The notes beneath the pieces were generated by a model. That model had not been told where the DNA came from and did no database searches. It saw nothing but the letters and a program-made list of their open reading frames with translations. A program made the position numbers and the translations under genes. Below are positions 1 to 8,510 of a stretch of DNA of 64,000 bases, in pieces; within the stretch, counting starts at the first letter, position 1; every line of letters begins with the position of its first letter. Source of the stretch: Isoptericola sp044389085 (GTDB lineage: Bacteria; Actinomycetota; Actinomycetes; Actinomycetales; Cellulomonadaceae); assembly GCF_044389085.1 (NCBI RefSeq), contig NZ_JBIRXP010000003.1, positions 372,001-436,000 of the forward strand, in the 5' to 3' direction.

Positions 1-823
1 CCGCGCGGAACGCGTCGTCGGGCACGTGCCCGTACTCCGCCCGCACCTGCGCGGCGTAGCGCGCGTACCGGCCGGGGTCGGCCCCGAGGACGGCCAGGTC
101 CGCGTCGCTGACCAGCGCGCCGGAGTCGTCCGCCGTCCCAGGGGTGTGGGTGGTGGTCACCAGCACGAGCCGGGCCACCTCGGCGACGTCGCCGTCACCC
201 AGCGTGCGGGCCGCGCCGGCCGGCCGGGCGAGACCGGCCAGCGGCCCCAGCAGCGTCCCCACCAGCGCGGCCGAGCGCTCCTCGTCCCGGCCCGCCTCGC
301 CGTCGTGCACCGCGTCGTGGAACCACAGCGCCGCCGCCGCGTGCCAGCGCGACCCCGGCGCGCCGTCGGCGACCAGGAGGTCCAGGGCGTCGAGGGAGTC
401 CGCGAGGTGCAGGCGCGAGTGGTACACGCGGTGCGGCTCGCGCCACCGGTCGACGAGGTCGCGCCCGGCCTCGCCCGTGTCGCCCGCGGAGGACCGTGCG
501 CCGTCGCCCGGCTGCCACAGGGTCGCCCACCGTGCGAGCAGCGCGTCGCGGGACGCCCGCCGCCGCTCGCGGCCTGGCACCCGCAGGACGGAGCCGGCAA
601 GGCGGCGGGAGAGCTCGCCGCCGGTGACGGGGACGGCCCCCGCGGCGACCAGGGCCTCGTAGCGCTCGGCGGGGACGTCGTAGTGGTCGAGGTCGAACGC
701 CCGGTCGCCGACCCCCTGGGCGCGGGCGAACGACCGCAGCTCGTGCAGCGACGTGTCCGAGACCAGGTGCGACCAGAGCGTGCCGTGGGCGGGCCAGGCC
801 GGCGGGTCGAGGAGCAGCGTCAT
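1..823 (-). CDS. DUF4031 domain fused to HD-type metal-dependent phosphohydrolase (C-terminus off window)
   Basis: Reverse-strand gene that runs off the left edge; about 274 codons are present from ATG at 823. The protein opens with TLLLDPPAWPAHGTLWSHLV, characteristic of the DUF4031 family. Residues ~134-270 resemble predicted HD-superfamily phosphohydrolases: YHSRLHL (134-140), the HD pair in WFHDAVHDG (~163-171), and a downstream Asp in SDADLAVLG followed by a YARYAAQVRAEYG helix. The substrate is unknown. Its ATG overlaps the stop of the upstream carboxylesterase (ATGA, 820-823), so the two are probably translationally coupled. The fusion is read directly from one open frame; the biochemical role is not established. 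Confidence 0.85.
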   Translation of the reverse strand, partial: MTLLLDPPAWPAHGTLWSHLVSDTSLHELRSFARAQGVGDRAFDLDHYDVPAERYEALVAAGAVPVTGGELSRRLAGSVLRVPGRERRRASRDALLARWATLWQPGDGARSSAGDTGEAGRDLVDRWREPHRVYHSRLHLADSLDALDLLVADGAPGSRWHAAAALWFHDAVHDGEAGRDEERSAALVGTLLGPLAGLARPAGAARTLGDGDVAEVARLVLVTTTHTPGTADDSGALVSDADLAVLGADPGRYARYAAQVRAEYGHVPDDAFRA

Positions 824-2142
824 CGGCCCACCCTCCGCACGCTGAGCGCGCCGGGGACCTCGAGGCGGTCGCCGAGGTCCTCGCCCCGCGCGAACGCGCC
901 CCAGACGGCGCGCACCCGGCGCGCGGAGCGCTGCAGCTCCTCCCACGACGCGCCGTCGGTGAGCGCGGCCGCCGCCCACGCCTTCTCGCCGCCGAAGAGC
1001 AGGGGCAGGTCGACGGTGTGCGCGGCGCCCCACGAGCCCCCCGGCGCCGCCCACGTGACGACGTACCGGTAGGCGGTGCCGCCCGCCGCGGCGTGCCGGG
1101 CGGCGAACCGGCGGGCCGGGGCCCCGTAGATCGCCGCGGTGCTGGCCGCGACGAGCGCGCGTCGTGCCCACGGCCCGACGAGCGGCAGCGCGGCGAGGCG
1201 CCGCACCGCGGGGAGCCGGGGGACGAAGAGCCGCGTCTCCTCGCGGGTGCTGCCGACGAGGAGCGCGACGTGCGGGGCGGCGGCGTCCCACGCGTCGTCG
1301 ACCTCGTCCTCGGGCGGCAGCGGGTCGTGGCCGTACTGGGTGCCGAACGGCATCGCCGCCCGCAGCCCGGCCCCGGTCGCGGCCCGCGCGACCCGCGCCT
1401 CGGCGGCGACGACGTCCTCGACCGGCGTCCGGGCGGAGATCCCGGCGGCCGCCTGAGCCATGGCGGCGTTCATCCGGGCCCGGCCGCGGGAGATGCCGAG
1501 CGGCGCGCTCTGCACGATCGCGCGGGAGACCAGCGCGGCGGCGGCCGGGACGGCGAGGAGGTGCGCGACGGCGTCGCCGCCGGCGGACTGCCCGAACAGC
1601 GTGACCCGCGCCGGGTCGCCGCCGAACGCGGCGATGTTGCGGTGCACCCAGCGCAGCGCCTCCAGCTGGTCGAGGAGGCCGAGGTTGGCGGGCCGCTCGG
1701 GGCCGTCGCCCAGGTAGCCGAGCAGCCCGAGCCGGTAGGTGACCGCCACGACGACCACCCGCTGCTCCACCACCAGCGGGCGGGGATCCATGATCGGCAG
1801 GTCGCCCGCGCCGGACGTGTACGAGCCGCCGTGGATCCACACCATGACCGGGAGGCGGTCGTCGGGGCGCACGTCGGCGGGCATCGTCACGGACAGCCGC
1901 TGGCAGTGCTCGTCGCCGGGGACGCCGGCGCCCGGGGACCCGAGCACCTCGTCGAGGAACGGCACCGGAGCCTGCGGGCAGGCGGGCGCCCAGGAGGTGG
2001 CCTCGTACGGCTCGCTCCGGTCGGGCAGGGGCGCGGGCCGGGCGAAGCGGTCCGCCCGGGCGTACGGGATGCCGGTGGCGCGGACGACGTCGTCGTCCGC
2101 CCAGCCGGTGACCGGGCCGCAGGGAGGCGTGAAGCGCAGCAT
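820..2142 (-). CDS. Type B carboxylesterase (alpha/beta hydrolase)
   Basis: 440-residue cytoplasmic esterase of the carboxylesterase/para-nitrobenzyl esterase family, which hydrolyses carboxylic ester bonds. Visible marks are the N-terminal GIPYARADRF segment, an oxyanion-hole stretch VMVWIHGGSY, and the nucleophile elbow FGQSAGGDA (GxSxG, Ser ~185). A late GAAHTVDLPLLFG segment carries the expected catalytic His. It is somewhat shorter than the usual ~500 residues. The gene starts 11 bp after the GntR gene and overlaps the next gene by 4 bases, so the three probably form one transcript. The natural substrate cannot be inferred; its place beside gluconate genes might suggest a sugar ester or lactone, but that is speculation. 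Confidence 0.88.
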   Translation of the reverse strand: MLRFTPPCGPVTGWADDDVVRATGIPYARADRFARPAPLPDRSEPYEATSWAPACPQAPVPFLDEVLGSPGAGVPGDEHCQRLSVTMPADVRPDDRLPVMVWIHGGSYTSGAGDLPIMDPRPLVVEQRVVVVAVTYRLGLLGYLGDGPERPANLGLLDQLEALRWVHRNIAAFGGDPARVTLFGQSAGGDAVAHLLAVPAAAALVSRAIVQSAPLGISRGRARMNAAMAQAAAGISARTPVEDVVAAEARVARAATGAGLRAAMPFGTQYGHDPLPPEDEVDDAWDAAAPHVALLVGSTREETRLFVPRLPAVRRLAALPLVGPWARRALVAASTAAIYGAPARRFAARHAAAGGTAYRYVVTWAAPGGSWGAAHTVDLPLLFGGEKAWAAAALTDGASWEELQRSARRVRAVWGAFARGEDLGDRLEVPGALSVRRVGR

Positions 2143-2153
2143 CGCGGTCGAGA

Positions 2154-2888
2154 CTAACCCTGGCGGGAGGCGCCGTCCTCGTCGTCGGGCAGGCGGTCGG
2201 GCAGGTCGTCGAGGGCACGCCGCACCTCGCCGACGATCCGCGCCATCGCGGCCTCGGCGGCGTCGGGGTCGTGCTCGGCGACGGCGCGGGCGACGGCCTC
2301 GTGCTGGTCGAGCGCCTCGGGCGCGGGGGAGGGGGGCATGAGGCCGAGGTGCGTGCGCCCGGCGAGGACCTCGGCGACGACGTCCGCGAGCGGGCCGAAC
2401 ATCTCGTTGCCGCTGGAGCGCAGGAGCAGCTCGTGCATGCGCACGTCCAGGGCGAGGAACTCGGTGAGGTCGCCCGCCTCGCCGAGGGTGCGCATCCGGC
2501 GGGCCAGGTCCACGAGCTCGCCGCGCACCTGCGGGCTGGCGTGCCGCGCGGCGCCGGCCGCGGCGAGCGGCTCGACCGCGTGCCGCAGCTCGGTGAGGCT
2601 GCGCAGCTGCGCGTCGCGGCCGGGACCCTGCAGGCGCCAGCGGATGACGCGCGGGTCGAGGACGTTCCAGTGCTCCATGCCGAGCACGACGAGGCCGACC
2701 CGACGTCGCGAGCGCACCATCCCCAGCCCCTCGAGCATCCGCATCACCTCGCGCGTGACCGTCCGCGAGACGCCGTGCTCGGCACCGATCCCGTCGAGCG
2801 TCAGGGGCGTGCCGGGCGGGACGTCGCCGCTGGTGATCGCGCGGCCGAGCGCGTCGAGCACTCCGGCGTGCAGGGAGGGTGACGACAT
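2154..2888 (-). CDS. GntR-family regulator, FadR/FCD subfamily; likely gluconate repressor
   Basis: 244-residue DNA-binding regulator. The first ~75 residues form a winged helix-turn-helix (VSRTVTREVMRMLEGLGMV is the recognition region). Residues ~95-230 are an all-helical FCD ligand-binding domain. The frame is open back to 3011, but that start would run through the divergent promoter and add a Trp/Cys-rich tail; ATG 2888 matches the family N-terminus. It is transcribed divergently from gntK and gntP, the classical arrangement for a regulator releasing DNA when gluconate or 6-phosphogluconate is present. An operator-like palindrome lies at 2924-2938. The effector is inferred from context. 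Confidence 0.88.
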   Translation of the reverse strand: MSSPSLHAGVLDALGRAITSGDVPPGTPLTLDGIGAEHGVSRTVTREVMRMLEGLGMVRSRRRVGLVVLGMEHWNVLDPRVIRWRLQGPGRDAQLRSLTELRHAVEPLAAAGAARHASPQVRGELVDLARRMRTLGEAGDLTEFLALDVRMHELLLRSSGNEMFGPLADVVAEVLAGRTHLGLMPPSPAPEALDQHEAVARAVAEHDPDAAEAAMARIVGEVRRALDDLPDRLPDDEDGASRQG

Positions 2889-2923
2889 GCGCAGGAGCCT
2901 AGCGAGGGGCCGGCGCGCGCACG

Positions 2924-2938
2924 ATTGGTGTGACCAGT
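2924..2938. promoter_or_regulatory. Putative GntR/FadR-type operator
   Basis: The sequence ATTGGTGTGACCAGT contains a perfect TGGT-N3-ACCA dyad (2926-2936), matching the TNGTNNNACNA pattern known for FadR-subfamily GntR proteins. It lies 36 bp upstream of the regulator start, in the divergent region shared with gntK. A second TTGG/CCAA dyad spans 2940-2958. The assignment to this regulator is an inference from position and family. Confidence 0.55.
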
Positions 2939-3042
2939 CTTGGCAAAAGTAGTACCAATGATGCATGCTCGGACGACGCGGCGACGCGGCAGTCGTCGCG
3001 GGGCCCGCCACGGCGGGTCACCGACCGAACAGGGAAGTCGAG

Positions 3043-3612
3043 ATGGACACTGTCGTCATGAACGCCACCGGTGACGCTCGTGCCGCGGGCACGGCGCGGC
3101 CGCCGGTCGCCGGGCACCTCGTCGTGATGGGCGTCGCGGGCTCGGGCAAGACCACCGTCGCCGGGCTGCTCGCAGCGCGCCTCGGCGTCGACGTCGCGGA
3201 GGCGGACGAGTTCCACCCCCAGGCCAACATCGACAAGATGTCGGCCGGCACGCCCCTCACCGACGCCGACCGCGCGCCGTGGCTCGCCTCGATCCGCGAC
3301 TGGCTCTCGGGCGAGACCGACGCCGGCCGCACCGCCGTCGTGACCTGCTCCGCGCTCAAGCGGTCCTACCGCGACGTCCTGCGCGGCGCCCACGGCCGCG
3401 TGCGCTTCGTGCACCTCGACGGCAGCCCCGAGCTCCTGGCCGACCGCATGGCGCACCGCAGCGGGCACTTCATGCCCACGGCGCTGCTGCCGTCCCAGCT
3501 CGCCACGCTCGAGCCGCTCACCGACGACGAGGACGGCGTGCGGATCGACGTCGCCGCCCCGCCGGAGGAGATCGTCGACTCCGTGCTCGCCTGGCTCGCC
3601 GACCGAGCCTGA
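3043..3612 (+). CDS. gntK: Gluconokinase
   Basis: 189-residue P-loop kinase that phosphorylates D-gluconate to 6-phosphogluconate for the pentose phosphate pathway. The Walker A motif MGVAGSGKTTVAG lies near residues 28-40, followed by EADEFHPQANIDKMSAGTPL, diagnostic of thermoresistant gluconokinases, then TCSALKRSYRD and a GHFMPTALLPSQ segment. ATG 3043 is chosen because AGGGAAG (3031-3037) gives a ribosome binding site at good spacing; an in-frame ATG at 2965 lies in the likely promoter and ATG 3058 is an alternative. It is followed 38 bp later by gntP, forming a two-gene gluconate operon opposite the GntR regulator. Confidence 0.95.
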   Translation: MDTVVMNATGDARAAGTARPPVAGHLVVMGVAGSGKTTVAGLLAARLGVDVAEADEFHPQANIDKMSAGTPLTDADRAPWLASIRDWLSGETDAGRTAVVTCSALKRSYRDVLRGAHGRVRFVHLDGSPELLADRMAHRSGHFMPTALLPSQLATLEPLTDDEDGVRIDVAAPPEEIVDSVLAWLADRA

Positions 3613-3650
3613 CCAGCCCGCCCGTACCACCGCACCGCGAGGACCTCGCC

Positions 3651-5093
<1,443 letters not shown>

Positions 5094-5109
5094 GCGGGCG
5101 GGCCGGCGC

Positions 5110-6384
5110 TCAGCCGGTCGTGACCGACGACGACGGGCGCAGGTGCTCCACCGCCTCGACGCACTGCCGGGCGATGGCGAGCTCCTCCATCGTGGGGATC
5201 ACCATCACCAGCGTGGACGTCCAGTCGGGGGAGATGATGCGCTCGTCGCGGCGGGACGCCGTGTTGCGCTCGGGGTCGACGGCGATGCCCATGCCCTCGA
5301 GCCCCGCGCACACGGCGGCCCGCACGTCGGTGTCGTTCTCGCCCACCCCCGCGGTGAACGCGATGACGTCCACCCGGCCGAGCAGCGCGGCGTACGCGCC
5401 CACGTACTTCTTCAGGCGGTGGACGTACACGTCGAACGCGAGCGCGGCCGCCTCGTCGCCGTCGTCGATGAGGCGCCGCAGCTCGCGGAAGTCGTTCACG
5501 CCCGACAGCCCCAGCATGCCCGAGCGCTTGTTGAGCAGGGTGTCCAGCTCGTCGATGCCCATCCCGGCGTTGCGGGCCAGGTGGAAGACGACGGCCGGGT
5601 CGACGTCGCCCGACCGCGTGCCCATGACCAGGCCCTCCAGCGGCGTCAGCCCCATGGACGTGTCGATGGGCACCCCGCCGGCCACCGCCGACGCCGACGC
5701 CCCGTTGCCCAGGTGCAGCACGATCGTGTGCAGGTCCTGCACGCGGCGGCCCAGCACCCGCGCCACCTTGCCCGCCACGTACTGGTGGCTGGTGCCGTGG
5801 AAGCCGTACCGGCGCACGTCGTGCTCCTGCGCGACCTCGCGGTCGATGGCGTACGTGTACGCCTCGGCGGGCAGTCCCTGGAAGAAGGCGGTGTCGAAGA
5901 CCGCGACGTGCGGGACGTCGGACAGCAGCTCGCGCGCCACCCGGATGCCCTGCACGTTGGCCGGGTTGTGCAGCGGGGCGAGCGGCACCAGCGCGTCGAT
6001 CCGCGCCACCACGTCGTCGTCCACCACGACCGGCCCGGAGAACTCCGCGCCCCCGTGCACCACCCGGTGCCCGACGGCGTAGATCCCGGCGTCCGCGAGC
6101 CGCGGGCCGATCTCGTCGAACATGCCGAGCGCGAGCCGCAGCGCCTCGCCGTGGTCCGGCACCTCCAGCTCGCGGCGGGTCTTGTTGCCCGCGAACGTGT
6201 GCGTCACGATCCCGGACGGCTCGCCGATCCGCTCGATCGTGCCGGCCGCGATGGCCTCCCCGCCCACGGGGTTGACCAGCTGGTACTTGAGCGACGACGA
6301 GCCCGAGTTGAGCACCAGCACGGAGCCGTGCGCCCCGTACGCGCTGTACGGGTTGGGCCGCTCGGCCTCGGGGACGATGCTCAT
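5110..6384 (-). CDS. ackA: Acetate kinase
   Basis: 424-residue enzyme interconverting acetyl phosphate plus ADP with acetate plus ATP. Signature 1 is LVLNSGSSSLKYQLV near residue 25, and signature 2 is RYGFHGTSHQYVAGK near residue 195; GVGENDTDVR near the C-terminus belongs to the nucleotide site. The N-terminus carries ~20 extra residues ahead of the usual start. The ATG (6384-6382) overlaps the pta stop (ATGA), so it is the last gene of a coupled xfp-pta-ackA operon, turning acetyl phosphate made by phosphoketolase and Pta into ATP. It converges on gntP. Confidence 0.96.
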   Translation of the reverse strand: MSIVPEAERPNPYSAYGAHGSVLVLNSGSSSLKYQLVNPVGGEAIAAGTIERIGEPSGIVTHTFAGNKTRRELEVPDHGEALRLALGMFDEIGPRLADAGIYAVGHRVVHGGAEFSGPVVVDDDVVARIDALVPLAPLHNPANVQGIRVARELLSDVPHVAVFDTAFFQGLPAEAYTYAIDREVAQEHDVRRYGFHGTSHQYVAGKVARVLGRRVQDLHTIVLHLGNGASASAVAGGVPIDTSMGLTPLEGLVMGTRSGDVDPAVVFHLARNAGMGIDELDTLLNKRSGMLGLSGVNDFRELRRLIDDGDEAAALAFDVYVHRLKKYVGAYAALLGRVDVIAFTAGVGENDTDVRAAVCAGLEGMGIAVDPERNTASRRDERIISPDWTSTLVMVIPTMEELAIARQCVEAVEHLRPSSSVTTG

Positions 6385-8510
6385 GCGGTGGCCTCCTGTG
6401 CCTGTGCGTCGAACGACTGGGCCTGGATCGCCGTGATGGCGACCGTGTTGACGATGTCGGCGACCAGCGCGCCGCGCGACAGGTCGTTGACCGGCTTGTT
6501 CAGCCCCTGCAGCACCGGGCCGACGGCGACGGCGCCGGCCGAGCGCTGCACGGCCTTGTAGGTGTTGTTGCCGGTGTTGAGGTCGGGGAAGACGAAGACC
6601 GTCGCCTGCCCGGCCACCGACGACTCGGGCAGCTTGGACGCCGCGACCGACGCGTCCACGGCGGCGTCGTACTGGATCGGTCCCTCGACGGACAGGTCGG
6701 GGCGGCGCTCGCGGACCAGGCCGGTGGCGGTGCGCACCTTGTCGACGTCCGCGCCGGAGCCGGACGTTCCCGTCGAGTAGGACAGCATCGCGACCTTCGG
6801 GTCGACGCCGAACTGCGCCGCCGTCGCCGACGACGAGATGGCGATGTCCGCGAGCTGCTCCGCCGTCGGGTCGGGGATCACGGCGCAGTCCCCGTACACC
6901 AGCACCCGGTCCTGCAGGCACATGAGGAACACCGACGACACCACGGAGACGCCCGGCTGCGTCTTGACGATCTCGAACGACGGGCGGATGGTGTGCGCCG
7001 TCGTGTGCGCCGCGCCCGAGACCATCCCGTCCGCGAGGCCCAGGTGCACCATCATCGTGCCGAAGTACGACACGTCGGTGACGATCTCGCGCGCCCGCTC
7101 GACCGTCATGCCCTTGTGGGAGCGGAGCTCGGCGTACTCCGTCGCGAAGCGCTCGACGTGCTCCGGGTCGGTGGGGGAGAGCACCGTGGCGGCGGCGATG
7201 TCGAGCCCGAGCTCGGCGGCGCGGGCCCGGATCGTCGTCTCGTCGCCCAGGATGACCAGGTCCGCGATGCCGCGGGCGAGCACCGTCGACGCGGCCCGCA
7301 GGATGCGGTCGTCGTCGCCCTCCGGCAGCACGATGCGTCGCCGGTCGCCGCGCGCCCGCTCGATGAGCTCGTACTCGAACATCAGCGGCGTCACGACGCG
7401 CGTGCGCGGCAGGTCGAGGCGGGCCAGGAGCGCGGCGCCGTCCACGTGCTGCTCGAACAGGGCGCGCGCGACGTCGACCTTCCGGGTCGAGGCGACGGTG
7501 ACGTGGCCGTGCGTCTCGGCCGCACGCCGGGCCGCCTGGAACGTGTCGAGCGCCGTGGCCACGACCGGCACGCGCGGGCCGAGCGCCGACAGCAGCTGCG
7601 CGATGACCCCGCGCGGCACGTAGCCGCCGGTGAGCACGATGCCCGCCAGCGACGGGAACGTGGCCGCGGAGTGCGCGGACAGCAGCCCCAGCAGCACGTC
7701 CGAGCGGTCGCCCGGCAGGATGACCACGGCCCCGTCGGACAGGTGGTCGAGCACGTGCTCGAACGACATCGCCCCGACGATGACCTCCAGCGCCTCGCGG
7801 CCCAGCAGGTCGGCGTCGCCGAGCATGAGCGAGCCCTCCACCGCCTCGGCCAGGCGGCCGACCGTGGGGGCGTGCAGGAACGGCTCCTCGGGGATCGTCC
7901 ACGCGGGCAGGTCGGCGTCGCCCACCAGGGCCGGCGCGCCCGCGGCCAGCACCCGCGGGGGGCACCGGTTCACGACCACGCCGACCGGCTGCGCGTGGTT
8001 GGCGCGCAGCTCCGCGAGGCTGAGCCGCACCAGGGCGCGCACGTCCTCCGGCGAACGCTCGCGGCCGGACGCCACCAGCAGCACCGGGGCGCCCAGGTTG
8101 GCCGCCACGCGGGCGTTGAACGCGAGCTCGGTGGCGCCGGCGACGTCCGTGTAGTCGGTGCCGACCACGACGACCGCGTCGCACCGCTCCGCGACCGCGT
8201 GGTAGCGGTCGAGGATGCGGGCGAGCGCGACCTCCGGGTCGGCGTGCACGTCGTCGTACGTGACGCCGACGGCGTCCTCGTACGACAGGTCCACGCCGTC
8301 GTGCGCGAGCAGCATCTCGAGCACGTGGTCACGCGGGGCGTCGCCCCCCGCGTCCGTCGCCGGCGGCGACGGGACGCGGGAGACGGCGCGGAACACCCCG
8401 ACGCGGGAGACCTGCCGCACCAGCAGGTCCAGGACGCCGAGCGCCACCGTGGACTTGCCGGTCTCCCCCTCGGGCGAGGTGATGTAGATGCTGCGGGTGG
8501 TGCTCGTCAC
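6381..8510 (-). CDS. pta: Phosphate acetyltransferase (long form with N-terminal P-loop and DRTGG domains)
   Basis: 709-residue enzyme interconverting acetyl-CoA and acetyl phosphate. It has three parts: an N-terminal dethiobiotin-synthetase-like P-loop domain (SPEGETGKSTVALGVLDLL, residues ~11-30), a central DRTGG domain (~215-330), and the C-terminal PTA catalytic domain from ~370 (RRIVLPEGDDDRILRA) through VFPDLNTGNNTYKAVQRS. The start is GTG at 8510, overlapping the xfp stop (GTGA). The long form is typical of actinobacteria and enterobacteria; its N-terminal region is usually regulatory. It sits between phosphoketolase and acetate kinase in one coupled operon. Confidence 0.96.
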   Translation of the reverse strand: MTSTTRSIYITSPEGETGKSTVALGVLDLLVRQVSRVGVFRAVSRVPSPPATDAGGDAPRDHVLEMLLAHDGVDLSYEDAVGVTYDDVHADPEVALARILDRYHAVAERCDAVVVVGTDYTDVAGATELAFNARVAANLGAPVLLVASGRERSPEDVRALVRLSLAELRANHAQPVGVVVNRCPPRVLAAGAPALVGDADLPAWTIPEEPFLHAPTVGRLAEAVEGSLMLGDADLLGREALEVIVGAMSFEHVLDHLSDGAVVILPGDRSDVLLGLLSAHSAATFPSLAGIVLTGGYVPRGVIAQLLSALGPRVPVVATALDTFQAARRAAETHGHVTVASTRKVDVARALFEQHVDGAALLARLDLPRTRVVTPLMFEYELIERARGDRRRIVLPEGDDDRILRAASTVLARGIADLVILGDETTIRARAAELGLDIAAATVLSPTDPEHVERFATEYAELRSHKGMTVERAREIVTDVSYFGTMMVHLGLADGMVSGAAHTTAHTIRPSFEIVKTQPGVSVVSSVFLMCLQDRVLVYGDCAVIPDPTAEQLADIAISSSATAAQFGVDPKVAMLSYSTGTSGSGADVDKVRTATGLVRERRPDLSVEGPIQYDAAVDASVAASKLPESSVAGQATVFVFPDLNTGNNTYKAVQRSAGAVAVGPVLQGLNKPVNDLSRGALVADIVNTVAITAIQAQSFDAQAQEATA

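Noticed and set aside
2965..3042. Upstream start for gntK and (to 3011) for the GntR gene
   Set aside because: Both extensions run through the divergent promoter and operator, lack family similarity, and better starts have good ribosome sites or match family ends.
5110..8184. One continuous reverse frame through ackA and most of pta
   Set aside because: Only its last 424 codons are AckA; the upstream part is out of frame with the obvious Pta protein.
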